From positions 1-54,110 of the forward strand of contig CAKRJP010000017.1 in NCBI GenBank assembly GCA_934351835.1: a stretch of 54,110 nt of DNA, read 5' to 3'. A program made the translations under genes and the position numbers. The DNA is from an uncultured Lachnospiraceae bacterium. Its GTDB lineage: Bacteria; Bacillota; Clostridia; Lachnospirales; Lachnospiraceae. Under the pieces are notes generated by a model. The model saw nothing but the letters and a program-made list of their open reading frames with translations. It was not told the origin of the DNA and ran no database searches. Of this stretch, positions 8,342 to 16,350 are shown in pieces. Position 1 is the stretch's first letter. Each line of letters opens with the position of its first letter.

Positions 8342-9125
8342 ATTTAAAGATGTAAGTTTTCAGTATCCGAATGGTTTTTCTGCTGTTGAAAATATAAGTT
8401 TTGAAATTAATGAGGGTGAATCGGTAGCGATCATAGGTCAAAACGGAGCAGGAAAAACAACAACTGTAAAAATGATCAACGGATTATTAAAGCCAACTCA
8501 AGGAACCGTGCTGGTTGATAAAATGGATACAAAAGATTATACAACTGCACAATTATCAAAAGTTGCAGGGTATGTATTTCAAAATCCAGATGATCAGATC
8601 TTTCATAATAATGTAGAAGATGAGATCAGATTCGGACCTAAAATGTTAGGTTTATCTGAAGAAGAGATTAAAAAGAAAACTGAGTGGGCGGCAGAACTTT
8701 GTGGTTTATCAGATCAAATGCAGGAAAATCCATATAATCTTCCTCTTTCAATCAGAAAATTTGTATCTATTGCATCGGTACTGGCAATGGATGAAAAAAT
8801 ACTGGTGTTAGATGAACCAACCGCAGGACAGGATTTAAATGGAATAAAGCGATTAGAGTATATTCTGGAAAAATTGAGAGAAGAGAAAAAAACTGTGATT
8901 ACGATAACCCATGATATGGAATTTGCAGTAAATAATTTTAAAAAGATATTCGTAATGTCACATAAAAACCTGCTTAGAGAAGGAAATGCAAAAGAAATTT
9001 TTTCTGATGAAGAACTTTTAAATGATAGTATGTTGAAAAAAACATATATAGGGCAATTATGTGATAAATTGGAATTAGATGAAACAGCAGTTACAATAGA
9101 AGAATTCTTAAAACTATTACATTAA
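8328..9125 (+). CDS. ECF transporter ATPase A2 with degenerate signature
   Basis: 265 residues from the ATG at 8328 (GAAGGAG at 8314-8320); overlaps the A1 gene by 14 bases. Walker A GQNGAGKTT at 37-45, Q-loop VFQNPDDQ, Walker B VLDEPTAGQD and switch His in ITHDME are intact. The ABC signature reads LPLSIRKFVS instead of LSGGQ-R, so the signature-side composite ATP site formed with A1 is probably weak or inactive. This makes the pair asymmetric. The same degenerate form seems to recur in a branch of Firmicute ECF ATPases (from memory, not searched). Last gene of the operon. Confidence 0.9.
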   Translation: MGIIEFKDVSFQYPNGFSAVENISFEINEGESVAIIGQNGAGKTTTVKMINGLLKPTQGTVLVDKMDTKDYTTAQLSKVAGYVFQNPDDQIFHNNVEDEIRFGPKMLGLSEEEIKKKTEWAAELCGLSDQMQENPYNLPLSIRKFVSIASVLAMDEKILVLDEPTAGQDLNGIKRLEYILEKLREEKKTVITITHDMEFAVNNFKKIFVMSHKNLLREGNAKEIFSDEELLNDSMLKKTYIGQLCDKLELDETAVTIEEFLKLLH

Positions 9126-9142
9126 ACTAAATTATAAAATAT

Positions 9143-9213
9143 CCCGGCGGATTCTACAGGATGTCTTTTCATAAGACATGGTACATGGAGCCGCCGGGGT
9201 ATTTCATTTTTTT
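9143..9213. terminator. Terminator between convergent genes
   Basis: Stem CCCGGCGG (9143-9150) / CCGCCGGG (9191-9198) encloses a second hairpin ATGTCTT-ttcat-AAGACAT (about 9161-9179). Seven T follow at 9207-9213. It ends the ECF operon and, read from the other side, probably also the TSCPD gene. Confidence 0.88.
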
Positions 9214-9224
9214 CGTCTATTTAA

Positions 9225-9467
9225 TTATTTCTCCAGTGCGATTTTCAATGCTTTTGCCAACTGGTCCGGACAGGATGTTGGTTTGAACCCGCAAGTGATT
9301 CCCTCCATACGTTCGATGGCATCTTCGGCTTTCATGCCACGGACAAGGCTTGCGATTCCCTTGGTGTTACCGTTGCATCCGCCGATAAATTCTACTTCTT
9401 TAATGATATCTCCGTCTAATTCAAGGTGGATTCTCTGAGAACAGACACCTGATGTTTTATAATCCAT
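9225..9467 (-). CDS. TSCPD domain protein (TIGR03905-like)
   Basis: 80 residues, complete. Conserved Cys pattern: C9 near the start, GGCNGN at ~29-34, ITCGFKPTSCPDQL at ~57-70 containing the diagnostic TSCPD. The domain also forms the C-terminus of some B12-dependent ribonucleotide reductases and probably binds a metal. As a free small protein it is widespread in Clostridia with no known role. Ribosome site AAGGAGGAAC before the start on the minus strand. Confidence 0.9.
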   Translation of the reverse strand: MDYKTSGVCSQRIHLELDGDIIKEVEFIGGCNGNTKGIASLVRGMKAEDAIERMEGITCGFKPTSCPDQLAKALKIALEK

Positions 9468-9657
9468 GATATAGTTCCTCCTTTAACTTTATAACCTTTA
9501 GTATATATGACACCATTGTAACAGAGAAGATTAAGGAATTCTAGGATTTCTTGCAATTATATGTTAAGATAAGACATATGGCACCGGGACAGAAAGGGTG
9601 TCAGATATCGGAAATATTGAGTCGGTCAGACAGAATAAATATCAGGAGGATGGATTT

Positions 9658-10350
9658 ATGATAGGTATTATCGGAGCAATGGAAGAAGAAGTTGCAGCTT
9701 TAAAGGAAGATATGATCGTGGAGGAGACTGTGGAGCAGGCTTCTATGGTATTTTGTAAGGGACAGCTTTGCGGAAAAGAAGTGGTTGTTGTAAGAAGTGG
9801 AATCGGTAAGGTAAATGCCGGTATCTGTGCACAGATCCTGGTGGACAGATTTCATGTAGACACGCTGATCAATACAGGAATCGCAGGATCACTGGATGCA
9901 AGAATTAACATTGGCGATCTGGTTATTTCAACGGATGCACTTCATCACGACATGGATGCAGTGAACTTCGGATATGTGCCGGGACAGATTCCGAGAATGG
10001 ACGTGCTGGCATTCCCGGCGGATGAAGAGCTGGTGAAGAAGGCTGTAGAAGCAAATAAAAAAGCAAATCCGGAAATCCATACATTTACAGGAAGAGTCGC
10101 AAGTGGTGACCAGTTTATTGCGGCCGGAGATGTGAAGGACAGAATTGCAGAAAATTTCCATCCGCTTTGTGTTGAGATGGAAGGTGCGGGAATTGCGCAG
10201 GCTGCTTATCTGAACAAAGTTTCGTATGTCATTATTCGTGCCATTTCGGACAAAGCTGACAACAGCGCAACTATGGATTATCCAACCTTTGAAAAGCAGG
10301 CAATCGCCCACAGTGTAAGGCTTATGAAAGAATTAGTACCGATGATCTAG
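9658..10350 (+). CDS. mtnN: 5'-methylthioadenosine/S-adenosylhomocysteine nucleosidase
   Basis: 230 residues from the ATG at 9658, with CAGGAGGA at 9643-9650; the upstream in-frame GTG region lacks a ribosome site. It cleaves adenine from MTA and SAH in methionine salvage and the activated methyl cycle. Family marks are MIGIIGAMEEEV at the N-terminus (catalytic acid E11), SGIGKVNAG, NTGIAGSLD, the substrate Glu in CVEMEGAGIAQ (~172) and catalytic Asp in AISDKAD (~195). Followed by its own terminator. Confidence 0.95.
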   Translation: MIGIIGAMEEEVAALKEDMIVEETVEQASMVFCKGQLCGKEVVVVRSGIGKVNAGICAQILVDRFHVDTLINTGIAGSLDARINIGDLVISTDALHHDMDAVNFGYVPGQIPRMDVLAFPADEELVKKAVEANKKANPEIHTFTGRVASGDQFIAAGDVKDRIAENFHPLCVEMEGAGIAQAAYLNKVSYVIIRAISDKADNSATMDYPTFEKQAIAHSVRLMKELVPMI

Positions 10351-10391
10351 GGTGGATACATTTTTGCAGAGATTCATAATGAGACAGATAT

Positions 10392-10450
10392 CGACAGATT
10401 TTACCAGGAGGACCGGTGGAATCTGTCGAACACTTTTTCCTCCTTTTTTT
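10392..10450 (+). terminator. Terminator after mtnN
   Basis: Stem CGACAGATT (10392-10400) / AATCTGTCG (10420-10428) with further pairing inside the loop, followed after a short spacer by two T-rich runs. Confidence 0.75.
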
Positions 10451-10492
10451 TGAATATCCAGTATAATGCAAGAAAAAAGGAGGGCAATACAT

Positions 10493-11431
10493 ATGCTGGA
10501 TATTATACTAGAGAGGCACGTTGTGTACGTGCTGATGGGCATTTTTACCGTGGCGGGATTACTCAGTAAAATCATTGTTTCTGCCACATTGAAGAAGCTG
10601 GTACGGGCAGCCGGAAATATGAGTAAAAGCAGTCACCCGTTAATGCGGCTGGTGCGGGCAAAATTTGAACATGCCTGCATGGTGAGTGACAAGGTGGAAA
10701 ATGTAGGTGTGTTTGTGGATAAGTATCTTTATGAATATCGTGTGCTGGGGATGCGTATTCACAGCCTTCAGAGAGTGGAACGGGTGTCAGCGATTTTGTG
10801 CCTTTTGTGTGGAGCGTCAGGTGCGCTGGCGGAGTATGGATTGTACGGAATGAGTGAGGAAGTGCTGCGGCTTGGAGGAAGTGGAGCCGCGCTGGCGATC
10901 GTCATTTATCTGCTACACTTGAGTACAGATGAGAAGTATCGTCTGGAGGCTGCCAGAAATTATATGGTAGATTATCTGGAAAATGTATGCCTTCACCGTT
11001 ATGAAAAGGCGAATCAGAAAGAGCAGAACCGGAAAGTGGCTGTTCAGACACAGGAAAATTCAGGAGGAGTTCTGCGTAGCGATAGGATGGAAGAATCACC
11101 GGATATAGGAAAAAAAGCAGAAGCAAATATGGAAGCAAATATGGAAACAGACATAGAAGATATAACTGTGACAACAGAAAGCGGTGAACAGCCGGAGTAT
11201 TTTGCAGTAACAGAGCCGGAGGAAGAATGCGAATCGGAGATTGCTGCAGTTGTGCATGAGGAAATTATGTCCCGGAGCAAGAGTAAACGTCAAAACCGAA
11301 AGCTTAAGAAGGCAAGCCAGGCGCTTGCGGCAGCAAGTGAACGGACCGAAGAGGAAAGGGCAACAGAAAATGAAAAAGTACCGGAAAAAGATGTACTGAT
11401 CCGCCAGATTTTGGAAGAGTACATGGCGTAG
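10493..11431 (+). CDS. Unknown membrane protein with charged tail
   Basis: 312 residues from the ATG at 10493 (AAAAGGAGG at 10476-10483); an ATG at 10466 precedes the ribosome site and is unlikely. Hydrophobic segments near residues 8-28, 97-113 and 125-142, with a cytoplasmic helical linker between the first two. The last ~150 residues are hydrophilic, Glu/Lys rich and low in complexity, with a short internal repeat (EANMEANMETD). No family recognised. It might be a scaffold or envelope protein specific to Lachnospiraceae; nothing in the sequence identifies a function. Confidence 0.75.
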   Translation: MLDIILERHVVYVLMGIFTVAGLLSKIIVSATLKKLVRAAGNMSKSSHPLMRLVRAKFEHACMVSDKVENVGVFVDKYLYEYRVLGMRIHSLQRVERVSAILCLLCGASGALAEYGLYGMSEEVLRLGGSGAALAIVIYLLHLSTDEKYRLEAARNYMVDYLENVCLHRYEKANQKEQNRKVAVQTQENSGGVLRSDRMEESPDIGKKAEANMEANMETDIEDITVTTESGEQPEYFAVTEPEEECESEIAAVVHEEIMSRSKSKRQNRKLKKASQALAAASERTEEERATENEKVPEKDVLIRQILEEYMA

Positions 11432-11527
11432 ACTGATGATGTTTGGCGGCGTTTGTGCCTTGATTCTGAAAGTCTGATTTGTTAAAATACCTATGAGAAC
11501 AATCTGGAAAGAGACATGATTATATAG

Positions 11528-12985
11528 ATGAAGACATTGTATGAGAGACTAAAAGCATACAGCAGGTCAGATGCATACGGATTTCATATGCCGGGACATA
11601 AGCGAAATAAGGAGATCGCGCAGAGGACAGGCGTAGATCTTCCATATGAGATCGATATTACAGAGATTACCGGATTTGACGACCTGCATCATGCAGACGG
11701 AATTATAAAAGAAGCAGAAGAAGAGGCTGCAGGGTTATATCATTCGGAAGAAACGCATTTCCTTGTGAATGGAAGTACCGTGGGAATTTTAAGTGCAATT
11801 TTAGGGGTAACCCGCAGAGGTGATACCATTCTTGTGGCGAGAAATTGCCACAAGTCTGTGTATCACGCAATAGAGATGAATGGGCTGCATCCGGTATATT
11901 TATATCCGGGATATGAGTCCAGGGAGCAAATGAATACAGAAGTTTCTGTGGAAGATGTGAAGGCTGCACTTGAGGCGGATCAAAAGATCCGGGCAGTGGT
12001 TCTGGTATCCCCGACGTATGACGGTGTGGTGTCTGATATAGAAACGATTGCGGCAGCGGTCCATGCAAAAGGCATTCCTCTGATCATAGATGAGGCCCAT
12101 GGAGCGCATTTTGGTTTTCATTCATATTTTCCTGAGAATGCGGTAAAATCAGGTGCGGATCTGGTAATAAACAGTCTGCATAAGACGCTTCCGTCGCTGA
12201 CGCAGACGGCGGTCATCCATATTAATGGAGAAATCGTGGACAGAGAAAAGGTGAGACGATATCTGCACATGCTGCAGTCCAGCAGTCCGTCGTATGTGCT
12301 GATGGCGAGTATAGATGCGTGTATTCAGCTTTTGAAACATGACGGGGAAGAATTGTTTGACCAGTATGTAACGTGGTTGTCTGAGGCGAGAGCAAAACTT
12401 AAGAATCTGAGACAGCTTCGTCTGATCGAGACGGAGCATTATGACCGCTCGAAGATTCTGATTTCTGTAGCAGATGCGGAGTTGACCAGTCATGAACTTA
12501 GCCGGAGATTGAGGGAAGACTATCATCTGGAAATGGAGATGACCGCGGGAAAATACGTGCTGGCGATGACGTCTGTCGGGGATACCCGGGAAGGATTTGA
12601 GAGGTTGGTAAATGCGCTGTTGGCGATAGATGGAGATTTGAGTAGTGGCGTCAGCCGGACAGATCTGCGCCGGGAACAACTTGTTAACGTTGCAGTCCAG
12701 AGGCAGAATTTTACGATTCAGACAAATCCCCTTCCGCATGCACAGATTATTTATAATTCGGAGACTGCGAGGGAGCTTCCGGGAACATTCCTTTCCTGGC
12801 AGCAGGCAGTTGGTCATATAGCATTGGAGTATGCATATCTGTATCCTCCGGGATGTCCTTTGACAGTTCCGGGAGAAAGAGTGTCACAAGAGGTGGCAGA
12901 TATGTTACAATGGTATTATGAACAGGGTTTTGATATCGAAGGCCTGAAGAAGAAGCATGAGATCGAGGTGTGGAATGATGGGTAA
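11528..12985 (+). CDS. Orn/Lys/Arg decarboxylase family PLP enzyme (YaaO-like)
   Basis: 485 residues, the short clostridial/Bacillus form. PLP-dependent decarboxylase: HMPGHKR at the N-terminus, DEAHGAHFG with the PLP-ring Asp, and Schiff-base lysine K219 in SLHKTLPS. C-terminal domain of ~110 residues is present. Substrate (lysine, arginine or ornithine) cannot be decided. It heads the operon that in Bacillus is yaaO-tmk-...-holB-yaaT-...-yabB. The ribosome site GGAAAGAGA is weak and ~13 bases from the ATG. Confidence 0.88.
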   Translation: MKTLYERLKAYSRSDAYGFHMPGHKRNKEIAQRTGVDLPYEIDITEITGFDDLHHADGIIKEAEEEAAGLYHSEETHFLVNGSTVGILSAILGVTRRGDTILVARNCHKSVYHAIEMNGLHPVYLYPGYESREQMNTEVSVEDVKAALEADQKIRAVVLVSPTYDGVVSDIETIAAAVHAKGIPLIIDEAHGAHFGFHSYFPENAVKSGADLVINSLHKTLPSLTQTAVIHINGEIVDREKVRRYLHMLQSSSPSYVLMASIDACIQLLKHDGEELFDQYVTWLSEARAKLKNLRQLRLIETEHYDRSKILISVADAELTSHELSRRLREDYHLEMEMTAGKYVLAMTSVGDTREGFERLVNALLAIDGDLSSGVSRTDLRREQLVNVAVQRQNFTIQTNPLPHAQIIYNSETARELPGTFLSWQQAVGHIALEYAYLYPPGCPLTVPGERVSQEVADMLQWYYEQGFDIEGLKKKHEIEVWNDG

Positions 12986-13565
12986 GATTTACTATATGAT
13001 GGGCAAGAGCTCCTCAGGGAAAGATACATTATTCAAAGAAGTAAAGTCAGTACTTCCGGAGCTCCGAGGAATCACACTTTATACAACGCGCCCGATCCGT
13101 GAGGGAGAACATGAGGGTGTGGAATATTATTTTGTATCTGAGGATACATTAGATACATATGAACAGGCAGGAAAGGTAATCGAACTCAGGGCCTATCACA
13201 CAGTACACGGCGTTTGGAAATATGCCACGGTGGATGATGGGCAGGTAGATTTATCCGGAGGAAGTTATCTTGCGATCGGTACGCTGGAATCTTATGAGAA
13301 GATGTTGGCATATTATGGCAGTGAGAAACTGGTGCCGCTTTATATAGAAGTGGAAGACGGAGAACGTCTGATGCGGGCATTGATGCGGGAGCGGCAGCAG
13401 GAGACACCGAAGTATGCGGAACTTTGTCGAAGATTTCTGGCTGATACGGAAGATTTTTCCGAAGAGAAACTGCAGGCACTGGGAATTACCAGAAAATATA
13501 TCAATGATGACAAGACCAGATGTTTAGAAGAATTGATAAGGGAGATACGCAATGACGAGTTTTAA
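12978..13565 (+). CDS. Guanylate-kinase-like protein
   Basis: 195 residues from the second of two adjacent ATGs (GAGGTG at 12965-12970 gives proper spacing); overlaps the decarboxylase gene by 8 bases. P-loop MGKSSSGKDTL, then the GMP-binding segment TTRPIREGEHEGVEYYFVS typical of guanylate kinase. The rest diverges from housekeeping Gmk: the lid region is different and the end is Glu/Arg rich. In Bacillus the thymidylate kinase gene sits at this position of the operon, so this is a replacement by another nucleotide kinase family. Actual substrate uncertain. Confidence 0.8.
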   Translation: MGKIYYMMGKSSSGKDTLFKEVKSVLPELRGITLYTTRPIREGEHEGVEYYFVSEDTLDTYEQAGKVIELRAYHTVHGVWKYATVDDGQVDLSGGSYLAIGTLESYEKMLAYYGSEKLVPLYIEVEDGERLMRALMRERQQETPKYAELCRRFLADTEDFSEEKLQALGITRKYINDDKTRCLEELIREIRNDEF

Positions 13566-14541
13566 AGATGTAGTAGGACACAAAGATATTATCAAATACA
13601 TTCAGAGTGCAGTGACTGCGGACCAGGTGTCACACGCTTATATTATGAATGGACCGAAAGGTGCGGGAAAGAAACTTTTGTCTATGCTCTTTGCGACAAC
13701 TCTGTTATGTGAAGCGAAAGGGGCAGAACCATGCAATAAGTGCCATTCCTGTATACAGGCAGAGAGCGGGAATCATCCGGATATTATCCGTGTAACGCAT
13801 GAGAAACCGAATACGATCAGTGTAGATGATATCAGAGAACAAGTGAATAATACGATAGATATCAAACCTTATCAGGGCCCATATAAAATTTATATTATTG
13901 ATCAGGCTGATCTGATGACAGTACAGGCGCAGAATGCGATTTTAAAGACTATCGAAGAACCACCGGCATATGCGATCATCATGCTTTTGACGGAGAATGC
14001 AGATACGCTGCTTCCAACGATCACATCCAGATGTGTTATGTTAAAACTTCGCAATATCAAGGATGCGTTAATTAAGAAATATTTGATGGAGAAACTTGAG
14101 GTGCCGGATTACAAAGCTGATATGTGCACTGCGTTTGCGCAGGGAAATCTGGGAAGAGCGATCATGCTTGCAAATTCGGAGCATTTTAACGAGATCCGCG
14201 ATGAAGCTGTACAGTTATTAAAATATATCCATGAGATGGATGTAAGTGAGATTGTAAAAGCGGTTACAAGGATTACCGCATACAAATTAGAAATCACGGA
14301 CTATCTTGATATCATTATGATCTGGTACCGGGATGTCTTGTTATATAAAGCAACAAAAGAGATGGACAAAGTTGTATTCAAGGATCAGATGTCTGCAATT
14401 AAAGAGCAGGCAAAGAACAGCTCTTACGAAGGTATTGAGCTGATCTTATCAAGTATTGAGAAGGCAAAGGTTCGTTTGAAAGCGAATGTAAACTTTGATC
14501 TGGTAATGGAACTTCTGTTCCTGACGATAAAGGAGAACTAA
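13552..14541 (+). CDS. holB: DNA polymerase III subunit delta'
   Basis: 329 residues. Clamp-loader AAA+ subunit. VVGHKDI near the start, P-loop GPKGAGKK at 34-41, zinc module C53, C61, C64, C67, Walker B-like YIIDQADLM, and SRC arginine-finger motif in TITSRCVML. Overlaps the upstream kinase gene by 14 bases. Its neighbours match the Bacillus holB region. Confidence 0.93.
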   Translation: MTSFKDVVGHKDIIKYIQSAVTADQVSHAYIMNGPKGAGKKLLSMLFATTLLCEAKGAEPCNKCHSCIQAESGNHPDIIRVTHEKPNTISVDDIREQVNNTIDIKPYQGPYKIYIIDQADLMTVQAQNAILKTIEEPPAYAIIMLLTENADTLLPTITSRCVMLKLRNIKDALIKKYLMEKLEVPDYKADMCTAFAQGNLGRAIMLANSEHFNEIRDEAVQLLKYIHEMDVSEIVKAVTRITAYKLEITDYLDIIMIWYRDVLLYKATKEMDKVVFKDQMSAIKEQAKNSSYEGIELILSSIEKAKVRLKANVNFDLVMELLFLTIKEN

Positions 14542-14545
14542 CAGT

Positions 14546-15454
14546 ATGACAAAAGTAATTGGAGTAAGATTTCGACCGGCAGGAAAGATTTATTTCTTTT
14601 CTCCGGGGAAATATAAGATTGAGGCCGGAGATAAAGTAATTGTCGAGACGGCAAGAGGCGTAGAATTCGGGTCTGTTGTGACAGGCGTGCGTGAGGTAGA
14701 AGATGATAAAATCACACAGCCATTGAAGTCGGTGATCCGTATTGCAACGCAGGATGATGTCCGCAAAGAAGAAAAGAACCGCGAGAAAGAAAAAGAAGCA
14801 TTTAAGATCTGTCTGGAAAAGATCCACAAGCATGGTCTGGAGATGAAACTGATCGATGCGGAGTATACCTTTGATAATAATAAGGTATTGTTTTATTTTA
14901 CAGCAGATGGACGAATTGATTTCCGTGAGCTGGTAAAAGACCTTGCCAGTGTGTTCCGTACAAGGATTGAACTGCGTCAGATCGGGGTCCGTGATGAGAC
15001 GAAGATCCGCGGAGGTATCGGGATCTGTGGACGTCCACTGTGCTGTCATACATATTTGACAGAGTTTGCACCGGTATCTATCAAGATGGCCAAAGAACAG
15101 AATCTTTCGCTGAATCCATCAAAGATTTCAGGCGTCTGCGGACGACTGATGTGCTGCCTGACGAATGAAGAAGAGACGTATGAGGATCTGAACCGTCATT
15201 TACCATCCGTGGGAGATCATGTGACGACACCGGAGGGACTGAAAGGTGATGTGCAGTCCATCAACGTACTGCGTCAGATGGTAAAAGTAGTAGTTCTTCT
15301 GGACAATGATGAGAAAGAAATCCGAGAGTATCATTCATCAGAACTTAAGTTTAAGCCAAAACGTAAAAAGGTTAAGGTTTCAAAGGAAGAGATGGCGGAA
15401 CTGAAAGGTCTGGAAGAGAAGAAAGGCGCCCAGTCAAAACTGGACGAGGATTAA
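14546..15454 (+). CDS. ricT: PSP1-domain protein YaaT/RicT
   Basis: 302 residues. In Bacillus the homologue is part of the Ric (YlbF/YmcA/YaaT) complex that affects RNA maturation, sporulation and competence and binds Fe-S clusters. Six conserved cysteines are visible in two blocks: C161, C166, C167 (CGRPLCC) and C198, C203, C204 (CGRLMCC). The PSP1 domain occupies ~60-145; the C-terminus is Lys/Glu rich. Starts 4 bases after holB with AAAGGAG as ribosome site. Confidence 0.93.
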   Translation: MTKVIGVRFRPAGKIYFFSPGKYKIEAGDKVIVETARGVEFGSVVTGVREVEDDKITQPLKSVIRIATQDDVRKEEKNREKEKEAFKICLEKIHKHGLEMKLIDAEYTFDNNKVLFYFTADGRIDFRELVKDLASVFRTRIELRQIGVRDETKIRGGIGICGRPLCCHTYLTEFAPVSIKMAKEQNLSLNPSKISGVCGRLMCCLTNEEETYEDLNRHLPSVGDHVTTPEGLKGDVQSINVLRQMVKVVVLLDNDEKEIREYHSSELKFKPKRKKVKVSKEEMAELKGLEEKKGAQSKLDED

Positions 15455-15471
15455 AACAGAGGATTAAGAAA

Positions 15472-16218
15472 ATGAATGTGGAATTGAAGTCAGAGGAAAG
15501 ACTGGATGACCTTCAGATCAAAGGATATGAGATCATCCAAAGCCCCGGCAGATTTTGTTTTGGGATTGATGCCGTACTGCTGTCCGGATTTGCAAATGTA
15601 AAACCAAAGGAATCAGTACTCGATCTTGGAACAGGAACAGGGATATTGCCAATCCTGATGGCCGCAAAATATGAAGGAAAGCATTTTTACGGACTGGAGA
15701 TTCAGGATGAGAGTGCAGATATGGCGAGACGAAGTGTGCTTCATAACCACCTGGAAGAAAAAATAGACATTGTAAATGGAGACATTAAGGAGGCGTCAAA
15801 GATATTTGGCGCCGCTTCTTTTGAGGTGATTACGACAAATCCGCCGTATATGATCGGGGAACATGGGCTGAAAAATGCAAATGAGGCATTGTATATTGCA
15901 AGGCATGAGGCATTGTGTACGCTGGACGATATTTTAAGGGAGAGCGCAAGACTGTTAAAACCAAAGGGAAGGTTTTTTATGGTACATCGTCCGTTCAGAC
16001 TCCCGGAGATCTTAAGTAAGATGATAGAGTATCATATCGAACCCAAACGAATGCAGCTTGTCCATCCTTATGTGAATAAAGAACCGAACATGGTGCTGAT
16101 TGAGGGACTTCGGGGCGGAAGACCGCGTATGAAGGTGGAGGCGCCCCTTGTTATATATAAAGAGAATGGGGAGTATACAAAAGAAATATTAGACGTGTAT
16201 GGAATAGACGGAAAATAA
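15472..16218 (+). CDS. tRNA1(Val) adenine-N6 methyltransferase-like (TrmN6/YabB)
   Basis: 248 residues. SAM-dependent N6-adenine methyltransferase: motif I VLDLGTGTGILPI at ~49-61 and catalytic motif IV TNPPYM at ~124-129. The N-terminal RFCFGIDAVLLSGFA is typical of the TrmN6/YabB group, which modifies A37 of a tRNA. Last gene of the holB operon, as yabB is in Bacillus. The exact RNA target is inferred from family. Confidence 0.88.
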   Translation: MNVELKSEERLDDLQIKGYEIIQSPGRFCFGIDAVLLSGFANVKPKESVLDLGTGTGILPILMAAKYEGKHFYGLEIQDESADMARRSVLHNHLEEKIDIVNGDIKEASKIFGAASFEVITTNPPYMIGEHGLKNANEALYIARHEALCTLDDILRESARLLKPKGRFFMVHRPFRLPEILSKMIEYHIEPKRMQLVHPYVNKEPNMVLIEGLRGGRPRMKVEAPLVIYKENGEYTKEILDVYGIDGK

Positions 16219-16224
16219 GACTAA

Positions 16225-16289
16225 TTGTATAAGATAATACAAAAATAGTTATAAAATTTGTGAAAGACGACCAGTGCAATTTTCACAAA
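16225..16289 (+). promoter_or_regulatory. Two inverted repeats upstream of the permease
   Basis: TTGTAT-aagata-ATACAA at 16225-16242 is a perfect 6-bp inverted repeat. TTTGTGAAA (16257-16265) and TTTCACAAA (16281-16289) are a perfect 9-bp pair separated by 15 bases. The second could be an RNA hairpin near the 5' end or a regulator site. It lacks a T-run, so a terminator for the upstream operon is unlikely. Confidence 0.4.
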
Positions 16290-16350
16290 AAAGGAGTATT
16301 ATACTGAACGAAAAAGAAGACCTTTAACAAAAGAACAGGGGGAAGAGAGT

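Noticed and set aside
9178..9467. Plus-strand frame over 9178-9438
   Set aside because: It overlaps the terminator and lies opposite the TSCPD gene, whose motif and ribosome site are clear.
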